This document shows, piece by piece, positions 1 to 8,176 of a DNA stretch of 64,000 bases. Under the pieces are notes generated by a model that saw only the letters and a list, made by a program, of their open reading frames with translations, made no database searches and was not told where the DNA came from. The stretch comes from Gp6-AA40 sp035492455 (GTDB lineage: Bacteria > Acidobacteriota > Vicinamibacteria > Vicinamibacterales > UBA2999). Every line of letters starts with the position of its first letter. Position 1 is the first letter of the stretch. The position numbers were made by a program, and so were the translations under genes. The DNA lies in NCBI GenBank assembly GCA_035492455.1, contig DATJJE010000031.1:1-64000 (forward strand). The letters are read 5' to 3'.

Positions 1-73
1 GGACGCGCGCCGATGAGTACCGCTCGTCCTGACCCCGTCGCGGAACGACCGAGCCTGTCGTTCGACGAGTAAA

Positions 74-109
74 TCCCTGAGCGATCTTGCTCTTCGACAC
101 GCTCAGGGA
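74..109. repeat. REP-like inverted repeat downstream of the ADOP permease
   Basis: Perfect 10-bp arms TCCCTGAGCG (74-83) and CGCTCAGGGA (100-109) enclose a 16-nt loop containing TTCGACA. A second partly matching pair, CGCTCGTCCTGA (21-32) and TCAGGGACGAGCG (103-115), surrounds it. The stretch 1-128 holds nothing else recognisable. It lies just beyond the stop codon of the minus-strand permease, so it may terminate that transcript, but there is no T-run. The CTGAGC...TTCGACA wording resembles REP-like intergenic elements seen in many GC-rich bacteria. Confidence 0.6.
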
Positions 110-128
110 CGAGCGAATCGGGGCGCGG

Positions 129-2555
129 CTACTCGGCCCGCAGCGACTCGATCGGGTCGATTCGAGCGGCGCGTCGCGCCGGAACGACCGCCGCGGCGAC
201 GGCGACGACGAAAATGATTGCTGGAGCAACGGTCAGCGCGACCGCATCCAGAGGACTCACGCCGAACAGCATCGCCTGCATGATGCGGCCTGTGGCGGCT
301 GCGGTGACGAGACCGATGCCGGCGCCGACGAGCGCGGTGCGGCCGGCCGCCGCCAGCATGTGACGGACGACGTGTCCGGCGCTGGCGCCCAGCGCCAGTC
401 TGACGCCGAACTCGTGGGTCTGTTCCGCCACCACCGATGCGAGCAGACCGTACAGGCCGACGATCGCGATGAACGCGGTGAGCGCCGCAAAGAACGCGAA
501 GAACAGCAAGTTCGCGCGCCAGGGCGTCTGCTCGCGCGCGATTTCGTCACGCATGAGCGCAATGCGGATCGCCCCGTCCGGGTCCACCGAGCGCAGGCGC
601 GCATGAATCGACGCGATCGCAGACTGCGCCGGTCCGCGCGTGCGGATGACGATGTCGCCGATCGAGAACTCCGCCTGTTCGTACGGCACGTAGACATCGA
701 GCGACGGCGAGCGCAGATCGCGGTACCGCACGTCGGCGACGACGCCGACAACGGTCCACCACGGCGGCACGGCGCGTTTTTCGTCGAAGCCATGACCGCG
801 CAATCGCTTGCCGATGGCTGACGTGCCCGGCCATGTCCACCGGGCGAAGGACTCGCCGACCACCGCGACGGGCGCGGTCGCCATCCGGTCGTCTTCGGTG
901 AAGGTCCGCCCTTCGAGCCGCCGGATGCCCATCGTCTCGAAATACCCGGGCGTGACCGTCTCGAGGTTCGCCCACGGATTGCGTTTTGCCTCCTCGAGGG
1001 CCTGGCCTTCGCGCTGCCACGACGAGTCGAGGCCGATGGGTCCTTTCAACGGACGGCCGGCGACGCCGGCGACCGATTCGGCCGACGGCAGGGTGCGAAG
1101 CGCATCGATGACACGGGTGTAAAACCCGTGCGCTTTCGTCCTGTCGGCTGTCTGTACCGCTGGGGCGTGGACCTCGATCGCCACGAGCCGATCGGCCGCG
1201 AACCCGACGTCGAGACGCGTCAGGCTGGCGACGCTCCGATACAGCAACGCCGCGCAGGTCAGAATGATGACGGCGATCGCCATCTCCCCGACCACGAGGA
1301 GCCGGCGCGTCCGCCGGTTCTGTCGGTTCGCGGTGGTCCGGCCGCCATCCCGAAGTGCCTGCTCCAGCGGCGACGTCCGCAACGTGAGCAGCGGCAAGAG
1401 CGCGCATACGGCCGTCACGAACGCGCCGACGCCCAGGGTATAGACGAGCGCCCGTCCGCCGACCACAGCCTGTTCGACTCGCGGAAGATCTGCGGGAACG
1501 ATCGCCAGGAGCAGGGGCAGCGCGGCGCGCGCCGCCGCGAACGCGGCGCCACTTGCGAGCGCCGTCAGGAGCGCCGCCTCACACAGCAGCTCGCGCCCAA
1601 TCGCACCGACTGACGCGCCGAGCGCCATCCGAACGGCGAACTCGCGCCGCCGTGCCGACATCTGCACCAGAAGAAGGCCGGCGACGTTCGCGGCCGCGGC
1701 TGTCAGAAGGAGTGCGACCGCCGCAAGCAACGCCCACAACGTAGTCCGCGCGGACCCGATCGCGTCGTCGATCAGGGGCGCCATTGTCGAGGTCATGCGT
1801 CCCGTGCGTCCGTACGTCGCGGCAAGCTCGCGCACGATGTGGTCGACGTCCGCCTGGGCCGTCTCGATCGGAACGCCGGCCTTGAGACGACCGACGACGA
1901 GCAGTACGCTGACATCGCGGTTGTCGACGAAGTCGGGTTCGCCCGGTATCGGGAACCGTTCGACCGCCGGCACGATCGCGACCCATGCATCGGGCCGCTC
2001 GGGATAGCTGAACGCCGGTGGCATGATGCCGACGATCGTGTACGGGCGGCGCCCGAAGATCACGGATCGTCCGATCGCGCGCAGATCACCGCCGAACTGC
2101 CGCTGCCAGAATCCGTGGCTCAGCACGATGGCAAGCCCGGCACCGTGGCGGTCGTCGTCCGGTGTCAGCGTGCGACCGGCCGCCGCGCGCGCGCCGAGCA
2201 CGTCGAAAAAATTGCCGGACACCGCGCGATACTCGACGGGTACGGGTTCGCCGGCCTGCAGCGTGCCGGTCCAATTCGACGAGGCTATCGCCGCGAGATC
2301 GTCGAAGCTGTGCGCCTGCGTCCGCCAGTCGATGAAATCCGGGTACGGGATCTCGGCGCGCCGGCCGGCCTGCACGCCACCGCCGATGACCAGCCGGTCC
2401 TGTTCCGCGAAGGGAAACGGCCGGAACATGACCGCATCAGCCAGCGCGAACAGGGTGGTGTTCGCACCGATGCCGAGCGCGAGGAGCGCGACGGCGACGA
2501 GCGACAGCTGGGGTCGCGTCCATATGGCGCGCAACGCCTGGCGCACCGACATCAT
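129..2555 (-). CDS. ABC transporter permease, duplicated FtsX/MacB type (ADOP)
   Basis: An inner-membrane permease of the long form called acidobacterial duplicated orphan permease. A first membrane segment (about residues 17-40) is followed by a MacB-like periplasmic core domain (about 60-250), an FtsX helix block (about 280-405), a second core domain (about 425-640) and a second FtsX block (about 690-800) that ends in ARIDPIESLRAE. That is twice the content of an ordinary MacB/FtsX permease half. No ATP-binding partner lies beside it, which is usual for this family. MacB-type permeases couple ATP hydrolysis to periplasmic mechanical work or export; the substrate here is unknown. The gene begins at paired ATG codons and is monocistronic as far as the window shows. 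Confidence 0.9.
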   Translation of the reverse strand: MMSVRQALRAIWTRPQLSLVAVALLALGIGANTTLFALADAVMFRPFPFAEQDRLVIGGGVQAGRRAEIPYPDFIDWRTQAHSFDDLAAIASSNWTGTLQAGEPVPVEYRAVSGNFFDVLGARAAAGRTLTPDDDRHGAGLAIVLSHGFWQRQFGGDLRAIGRSVIFGRRPYTIVGIMPPAFSYPERPDAWVAIVPAVERFPIPGEPDFVDNRDVSVLLVVGRLKAGVPIETAQADVDHIVRELAATYGRTGRMTSTMAPLIDDAIGSARTTLWALLAAVALLLTAAAANVAGLLLVQMSARRREFAVRMALGASVGAIGRELLCEAALLTALASGAAFAAARAALPLLLAIVPADLPRVEQAVVGGRALVYTLGVGAFVTAVCALLPLLTLRTSPLEQALRDGGRTTANRQNRRTRRLLVVGEMAIAVIILTCAALLYRSVASLTRLDVGFAADRLVAIEVHAPAVQTADRTKAHGFYTRVIDALRTLPSAESVAGVAGRPLKGPIGLDSSWQREGQALEEAKRNPWANLETVTPGYFETMGIRRLEGRTFTEDDRMATAPVAVVGESFARWTWPGTSAIGKRLRGHGFDEKRAVPPWWTVVGVVADVRYRDLRSPSLDVYVPYEQAEFSIGDIVIRTRGPAQSAIASIHARLRSVDPDGAIRIALMRDEIAREQTPWRANLLFFAFFAALTAFIAIVGLYGLLASVVAEQTHEFGVRLALGASAGHVVRHMLAAAGRTALVGAGIGLVTAAATGRIMQAMLFGVSPLDAVALTVAPAIIFVVAVAAAVVPARRAARIDPIESLRAE

Positions 2556-2713
2556 GGCGCCAGCATAATCGGTTCCTCTTCTCTTTTGGTATTGAGACGA
2601 GTGAAGGCAACGGCGATCTGTTCACGCAAGCGGTTTGACAGGCGGTGTCCGTGGACTATGATTTCGCCGACACAACAGCCGGCCACGGAGCGGCGGTGTC
2701 GGGGAGCCGCACA

Positions 2714-4630
2714 ATGACGGGATTGGCCTCGAGACTTGCGTTGGGCGTGGCCTGTGCGGCTCTTGCAGCGACCTCCACCGCGACGAGCCGCGCGAACGGA
2801 GGGCCCGGCGCAACCGACTGGCCAGGCACCAACTACGATCAGACCGCCAACCGCTACAGCCCGCTGACCCAGATCACGGCAAAGAATGTCGGCACGCTAC
2901 AGCAGGTCTGGAGCGTGCATCTCAAGCCTGCCGGCTTCACCGGCCCGATGCGGGAAGACCAGGCCATTCCGATTGTGATCGGCAACACGATGTATCTCGC
3001 CTCGCCCTATGGCGCCGTCCTCGCGTTGGACGCCACGACCGGCGCGGAGAAATGGAGGTTTCAGCTTCCCAACAACGAGTTGCCGTCCAAGCGCGGCGTC
3101 GCGTACTGGCCGGGCGGAGGGAATATTCCTCTCCCGCCGTCGATCGTCTTCGGATCGACGACGGGCAAGCTCTACTCGCTCACGGCGGCGGACGGCACTC
3201 TTAATGAGTGGTTCGGCGAGAACGGCGTCATCACCCTCAAGACCCCCGAGGTCATGCAGACCGGGACGAATGTCGCGTACTCGCTGCTGTCTTCACCGAC
3301 CATCTACAAGAATCTGATCATCACCGGCGCGGGTACCGGCGAAGGGCCGGGCGGCTCCAATGCCGGAGCCGGACCAGCCGGCGATACGCGCGCGTGGGAC
3401 GCCAGGACCGGCAAGCTGGTATGGACGTTCCATTCCGTGCCGCGGCCGGGCGAGTTCGGCTACGACACGTGGGGCGGAGACAGCGCGAAGAACCGGTCCG
3501 GCGTCAATGTCTGGGGGTATACGTCACTCGATGCGGAGCGCGGCATCCTGTATATGCCGCTCGGTGCCCCGAACAACGACCGCGTCGGCATCGACCGGCC
3601 CGGCAACAATCTGTTCTCCTCGTCCGTCGTCGCCGTCGATGCGAACACCGGCAAGTATCTCTGGCATTTCCAGCTCGTGCACCACGATGTGTGGGACTAC
3701 GACGCACAATCCGCTCCGCTCGTCGTCGACCTGCAGCGCGGCGGCGAGACGATTCCCGCGCTCCTCGTCGTCAACAAGACCGGGCTGCTGTTCACGCTCA
3801 ACCGCGTCACCGGCAAGCCAATCTTCGATGTCGTCGAGCGTGCGGTGCCGAAGAGCGACGTGCCGGGCGAGCAGGTGTCGCCGACGCAGCCGTTCCCGGT
3901 CAAGCCGGAGCCGCTTACACAGATGACCCTCTCGCGAGACGACCTTTACAAAGGCGAGCCGCAGCACCAGTCGTACTGCGAGCACATGGTGGACGACAAC
4001 AACATCAAGCTGGGCGGGCCGTTCATGCCGATCGCGGCGGAGCGTTACAGCATGTCTCCACCCGGGCCACAGGGCGGCATCAACTTCTGGGGGCCCGCGT
4101 ACGATCCCCAGCTGCATCTGTTCGTGTCGAACACGACGAATCTCTTTCAACCAATGCGTCTGACGCGGCGGCCCGATGGGAGCTGGATCAATGCCGGGGA
4201 GCTCGCCGGTCTTCGCCGTTTCGGCGATCCCGATCGCCATTTGCCGTGCGGGCCGACGCCATGGGGCGAACTCGTCGCCGTCAATATGGACACCGGCGAC
4301 ATCGCGTATCGCAAGACGCTCGGCGTCTCCGACATGCTGCCGCCGAGCCTTCAGAACACAGGTCGCCCGAGTACGGGCGGCGTGATCCTCACCGCGAGCG
4401 GGCTGACGTTTGTCGGTGGCACCGATGATTTCAGGTTCCGCGCCTTCGCGACTGCTACCGGCGACAAGCTGTGGGAGATCAAGCTGCCGTCATCGATCGA
4501 GGCGACGCCCATCACGTACATGGGCGCCGACGGACGGCAGTTCGTGACGGTCGTGGCTACGGGCGGCAGTCTGACGGGGTCGGACGTCACCAACGACGAG
4601 ATCATCGCGTTCGCGTTGCCGAAGAAGTAA
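2714..4630 (+). CDS. PQQ-dependent dehydrogenase, quinoprotein glucose dehydrogenase-like
   Basis: A 638-residue exported quinoprotein. The chosen ATG is preceded by GGGGAG with a 7-nt gap and gives a signal peptide (MTGLASRLALGVACAALAAT); an in-frame upstream ATG at 2645 would place 23 unlikely residues before it. After the signal come WxGTNYDQTANRYSPLTQI and repeated beta-propeller blades (LALDATTGAEKWRF, AVDANTGKYLWHFQ, AFATATGDKLWEIKL), the eight-bladed PQQ fold. Family members oxidise sugars or alcohols in the periplasm and pass electrons to the respiratory chain. No haem CxxCH is present, so electrons probably go to quinone or a separate cytochrome. The stop codon directly abuts that of the convergent next gene. 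Confidence 0.88.
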   Translation: MTGLASRLALGVACAALAATSTATSRANGGPGATDWPGTNYDQTANRYSPLTQITAKNVGTLQQVWSVHLKPAGFTGPMREDQAIPIVIGNTMYLASPYGAVLALDATTGAEKWRFQLPNNELPSKRGVAYWPGGGNIPLPPSIVFGSTTGKLYSLTAADGTLNEWFGENGVITLKTPEVMQTGTNVAYSLLSSPTIYKNLIITGAGTGEGPGGSNAGAGPAGDTRAWDARTGKLVWTFHSVPRPGEFGYDTWGGDSAKNRSGVNVWGYTSLDAERGILYMPLGAPNNDRVGIDRPGNNLFSSSVVAVDANTGKYLWHFQLVHHDVWDYDAQSAPLVVDLQRGGETIPALLVVNKTGLLFTLNRVTGKPIFDVVERAVPKSDVPGEQVSPTQPFPVKPEPLTQMTLSRDDLYKGEPQHQSYCEHMVDDNNIKLGGPFMPIAAERYSMSPPGPQGGINFWGPAYDPQLHLFVSNTTNLFQPMRLTRRPDGSWINAGELAGLRRFGDPDRHLPCGPTPWGELVAVNMDTGDIAYRKTLGVSDMLPPSLQNTGRPSTGGVILTASGLTFVGGTDDFRFRAFATATGDKLWEIKLPSSIEATPITYMGADGRQFVTVVATGGSLTGSDVTNDEIIAFALPKK

Positions 4631-5524
4631 CTACTTGGCCTGAGCGGCCTTTTGTCTCTCTATTTCCGCCGGTTCTTCATTGAGAGTACAGAAGACCTCC
4701 GACCAAAAATCGTTGGGATCCTGCGCCAACGACCATGCACGAGGCGCCGACTTCCAGGGTTTCGCCAGCACCACGGGGTCCTCAATGGTGACCTGGTAAG
4801 TAAGGTGGTTCTTCGAGGTGCGCGTGATGCGCTCGACCACGTGCATCTTGTCGCTCGGCCACCACCCTCCTCCCGCACCTGTAATCACCCGCATCCGCTG
4901 ATCGATGCCAATCACATCGACGACCAGGGTGTCTCCCTCCCAGTGAGCCGTCGAGTCGCCATTGAAAGTGGGATCCGGATCCTTGAGGTGCGGACGTCCG
5001 TCAGTGTGAATCAGGCGAACGTCGAGCGGGTACTCAAACATCTGCCACAACTTGCCTCCCGGGAGCGATATCAATTCCATGGGGGCGTGCTGACTGATTT
5101 GCTCCAACGCGGCGCTTGGAACACCGGCCTGATCGCACTCTCCATAGGGCGCGGGCTTCGTGTACTTGGCGTCGATGCCTGGCTTGAAGGAAACCCTCTC
5201 CTCCGGCGTCACCTTGGGATCGAATTGCCTGATGGTTGCCTCTTCGAGCGGGTAGGCAAACTGCAGCATCCGTCCGGAAGAATTCGGATACCAACGGCCA
5301 GTCAGGTCCGGATGTCCGTCCGGCGTGCGCGGCACGGGTCCGCCCGGTGGCAACACCTTCACCTTTTCGAAGCCGCCGACGATCGGCACGGGAGATTTTC
5401 CTCCAGACTGTGCGGCATGGGTGTTCTCCTGTGCAAACGCTGGCGTGGAAAGCATGCACAAAGCCGCCACTGCGGCTCCAGCACTCGCAAGGCAATTGCG
5501 GAACCGTCGCTGCATGTTTCTCAT
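4631..5524 (-). CDS. Secreted protein of the acidobacterial PRTPDGHPDLTGRW family
   Basis: A 297-residue exported protein with a clear signal peptide (hydrophobic stretch then AFAQ at about residue 31). Mature features are PRTPDGHPDLTGRWYPN (about 65-81), a conserved HWEGDTLVVDVIGID block (about 190-204) and a C-terminal region predicted to be beta-rich. The same PDGxPDLxGxW plus WEGDTLVVD layout recurs at 18721-19536 and more weakly at 13361-14137, so the window holds three relatives. Function is unknown. It is the third gene of a minus-strand operon (6487 to 4631) behind a DUF6152 protein, a pairing repeated at 13361-14588. An internal ATG at codon 4 could also be used. Confidence 0.75.
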   Translation of the reverse strand: MRNMQRRFRNCLASAGAAVAALCMLSTPAFAQENTHAAQSGGKSPVPIVGGFEKVKVLPPGGPVPRTPDGHPDLTGRWYPNSSGRMLQFAYPLEEATIRQFDPKVTPEERVSFKPGIDAKYTKPAPYGECDQAGVPSAALEQISQHAPMELISLPGGKLWQMFEYPLDVRLIHTDGRPHLKDPDPTFNGDSTAHWEGDTLVVDVIGIDQRMRVITGAGGGWWPSDKMHVVERITRTSKNHLTYQVTIEDPVVLAKPWKSAPRAWSLAQDPNDFWSEVFCTLNEEPAEIERQKAAQAK

Positions 5525-5546
5525 GTCAATTCACCCAATCTGTCGT

Positions 5547-5978
5547 TCAGAAGTGAATTTGCGCGGGCGTCAAATTCTCAACATTCTGCCCGACGATCCG
5601 CAATTGCCCGTCCGCCAGCTTGATGAATTCCGCCGTTCCTCTGTACGGCGTGCCACCAGCCTTGGTTGGACAGTACCTGGCGCTGACGGACTTTCCCATA
5701 CTCGTCTGAAAGTCCTCGCGTGTCGTGCCGTTCCTTTTCAGCGCGTTGGGCGTGATCATTTCCAGGTGCCACGTCACCATCATGCCGTTGGCTTCCTTTA
5801 CATCCACGTCGAAATACGCGTGCGGATTCTCCCAATAGAGAGCCGAAAGCAACCCGGTCAGATCCGTGCACCTGTCTTTATCGAACTCCACATTGAATCC
5901 GTGGTGCGCAAACCCGTGAGCCTCGGCAACAAGCAGACCAAAGGCCGCAGCCAAAACGCCGGCCAGCGAGCGTCTCAT
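5547..5978 (-). CDS. DUF6152 family exported protein
   Basis: A 143-residue small exported protein. The start ATG giving MRRSLAGVLAAAFGLLVAEA is preferred because it begins a signal peptide; an upstream in-frame ATG at 6023 overlaps the previous stop. After the signal come AHHGFNVEFD, then a conserved NPHAYFDVDV motif and VTWHLEM, matching the DUF6152 pattern (HHxF..FD ... NPHA ... W..E). The function of the family is not known; small beta-barrel proteins of this kind are usually found beside secreted PDGxPDLxGxW proteins, as here and at 14139. Second gene of the 6487-4631 operon. Confidence 0.8.
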   Translation of the reverse strand: MRRSLAGVLAAAFGLLVAEAHGFAHHGFNVEFDKDRCTDLTGLLSALYWENPHAYFDVDVKEANGMMVTWHLEMITPNALKRNGTTREDFQTSMGKSVSARYCPTKAGGTPYRGTAEFIKLADGQLRIVGQNVENLTPAQIHF

Positions 5979-6022
5979 TGTGATGTCCTCCAGTAAACGG
6001 GTTGCAACAGATCTTTCCCACA

Positions 6023-6487
6023 TCAGAAATCGATTTTCAGATTCAGCTTGGCGGATCGCGCCAGGAGGATCTCTCGATCCATGACGCGCTGTCGCGTCGT
6101 GCTCTGGACGTCGACGACCGGCGTCTCTCCGCTGACGGTGATGGTTTCGGCGATCGAGCCGACCCGCAAGTCGGTATTGACCGTCGCGACGAATGTTCCG
6201 GCGAGCTCGATGCCTTCGCGCTTGACCGTGGAGAAGCCCGGGAGCGTGAACGTGACCGTATAGGTGCCGGGCCGAAGGCTCTCGATGCGGTAGTGACCGG
6301 TGCCGTCGGTGACGACCGACCGTACCTTCTCAATCAGGACAGGACTGGCAGCTTCGACGGTGACACCGGGGAGGACCGCCCCTGAGGCATCCTTCACCAG
6401 GCCGACGATTGAGGCCTGGGCAAACGCCGCGGCGGGAGCACAGACGAGCAAAGCGAGCGCGAACACACCCGTCGCGAATCGACGCAT
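6023..6487 (-). CDS. TonB receptor remnant: N-terminal regulatory domain joined to receptor C-terminus
   Basis: A 154-residue protein with signal peptide (ends AAAFAQ), then a complete carboxypeptidase-regulatory-like beta-sandwich (SIVGLVKDASGAVLPGVTVE ... GHYRIESLRPGTYTVTF) and the beginning of the receptor plug (TITVSGETPVVDVQSTTRQ). Instead of about 800 residues of plug and barrel it jumps to ARSAKLNLKIDF, which looks like the last beta-strand of such receptors with the terminal aromatic. The simplest reading is an in-frame internal deletion of a SusC/Oar-like receptor gene. A strong AGGAGG ribosome site precedes ATG 6487, so a secreted single-domain product could still be made. First gene of a three-gene operon. 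Confidence 0.7.
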   Translation of the reverse strand: MRRFATGVFALALLVCAPAAAFAQASIVGLVKDASGAVLPGVTVEAASPVLIEKVRSVVTDGTGHYRIESLRPGTYTVTFTLPGFSTVKREGIELAGTFVATVNTDLRVGSIAETITVSGETPVVDVQSTTRQRVMDREILLARSAKLNLKIDF

Positions 6488-6606
6488 CGCTGGCCTCCTA
6501 ACTTAAATTAAATTCCGGGTTTCTGATCCTCCTACTGAGTTGCGGCAGACGTTACTCCTGTCGCACGACACGGTCAAGCAACCCCCCCTCGGTCAGTTCG
6601 TCTCGA

Positions 6607-8100
6607 TCAACTTAGATACCGCTTGAAAAAGGCCATCGCTCTCGTCCAGGAGTCCAGGGTCGCGACCGCATTCTCACCGAGCGTCTGCTGTGCCAGGTAC
6701 GCGTGGGTCACGTTGGGATAGATCTTGAACTCGAACGTCTTGCCCAATCGCTGCATGTCCGGCGCGGCGCCAGAGACTCTCGGCGCAAGCCCCGGATCGT
6801 CATCGCCGGCGAAGGCTAGCACCGGCGCCTGAATCTTCGCCATGGTGGCGGCGTCGGGAGGTGCACCATAGAAGCTGACTGCGGCGTTGAGACCGGCGAT
6901 CGCAGCCGTGCTCTCCCATGCCATGCCGCCGCCGTTGCAGAATCCGGTAATGCCGCTCTTGCCGTTGGCTCGTGGCAACTTGAGTCCGTATTCACGAGCC
7001 GTCCTTAGCAACTGCATCTTGTCGGCAGCCGAACGGCTGCCCAGCGCCTTGGCCAGATCATCCGAATACTGAAACGAATCGAAATTTCCGCCGCCTGGTC
7101 CCATGCCTGAAGCCAGATCCGGCATGACCACGATGAAACCTTGCAATGCGACCTTGTCGGCGAGGGCACGCATCCAGTCCGCGCCTCCACCCTTCTTCGG
7201 CGTGCCACCGATATCCATGCCTGGACCTGGATGAATCACCACGACGACTCCAGCCCGGTCGGTGCCGAGCGGTTCGACGATCCAGGTCCGCATCATCACC
7301 GGGCCGTTCGAGAGCATCGCGGGAATATCTATCCAGCGGCCATGTCGCGGCGATTGGTCGGCAACCTTGCCAGGACCGCTCAGCGAGCTTGGTGGGATGT
7401 CGTCTCTCTTGGCGATCTCCTGCTGTGCGGCGCGTTCGCGTGCCGCCGAGGCCGTCAACGCCGCATCGTCTTTGATCCTGGGCGTTCCCGCTGTGTCCGA
7501 CTGTGCTGCCGCCGCCGCACGCGGCGCCATGTTGGCCAGCAGCGCCAGCGTGTTGTGCCAGGCATGCTCCGTCAGATCGAAGCGGGCAACGCGGTGCTGC
7601 GTTGGCGTCTCAATCGCCGCGTCGATTCGACGCTCTCCCCAATTGAAGGAGATGCTGATGCTGTCACCGTTGGAGCCGGGCTGGCTGACGAAATAGTCGC
7701 GCACGGCTTTCGCGCGCCGCTCGACGTCATCGGTGCCCAAATCGGGGACGACGGTGATGAAACCTTCGTTGACCACTTGCGTTCCCACCGCGCGTGCCCA
7801 GTCGCTCATCGGCTGGTTCTGGTCCGTCACCACTGCGACGGGCAGCCGGCCAGACAGATCGGGATAGATGACGAAGGTGTGGATCCGGGACTGATCCATC
7901 GGCACGTCGATCCACTGCGGGTGATGATGGAGGAGCGAAGCGCTCAGAACGGTCTTCGCGGCCCTTGCGTCGGGCAATCCCAGTGGCATGACGCGCGGCG
8001 CCGTCACCACCGCCCGGGCGCTGCCCAGACTTGCCAGCGCGAACGCACTGACGATCACTGCCACCGCGGTGAACCGAACGTGCCCGGAGGCCTTGGGCAT
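6607..8100 (-). CDS. Tandem dienelactone hydrolase-family protein
   Basis: A 497-residue exported protein with two alpha/beta-hydrolase halves. The C-terminal half (about 245-497) is a full dienelactone hydrolase domain: nucleophile elbow GFCNGG with Cys388, acid in GDDDPG (Asp433-435) and His466 in THAYL. The N-terminal half (about 55-190) repeats the start of the fold (PVAVVTDQNQPMSDWARAV, FITVVPDLG, VRDYF) but lacks a nucleophile elbow and is joined by an Ala-rich linker. DLH enzymes open lactones in aromatic breakdown; many exported relatives have unknown substrates. ATG 8100 is chosen over adjacent ATG 8103 because AGGAGGG then has usable spacing. It is divergent from the next operon across 76 bp. 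Confidence 0.8.
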   Translation of the reverse strand: MPKASGHVRFTAVAVIVSAFALASLGSARAVVTAPRVMPLGLPDARAAKTVLSASLLHHHPQWIDVPMDQSRIHTFVIYPDLSGRLPVAVVTDQNQPMSDWARAVGTQVVNEGFITVVPDLGTDDVERRAKAVRDYFVSQPGSNGDSISISFNWGERRIDAAIETPTQHRVARFDLTEHAWHNTLALLANMAPRAAAAAQSDTAGTPRIKDDAALTASAARERAAQQEIAKRDDIPPSSLSGPGKVADQSPRHGRWIDIPAMLSNGPVMMRTWIVEPLGTDRAGVVVVIHPGPGMDIGGTPKKGGGADWMRALADKVALQGFIVVMPDLASGMGPGGGNFDSFQYSDDLAKALGSRSAADKMQLLRTAREYGLKLPRANGKSGITGFCNGGGMAWESTAAIAGLNAAVSFYGAPPDAATMAKIQAPVLAFAGDDDPGLAPRVSGAAPDMQRLGKTFEFKIYPNVTHAYLAQQTLGENAVATLDSWTRAMAFFKRYLS

Positions 8101-8176
8101 CATGCCCTCCTGTGCGTCGCGGATTATGGCATTTTCGATGTCGATCGGGCAGAATGCCCCTGCACGCGGCGCAGAT

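Noticed and set aside
87..821. Open frame on the + strand opposite the ADOP permease
   Set aside because: Arg/Asp-rich translation typical of antisense to a GC-rich gene; the minus-strand frame has clear domain structure.
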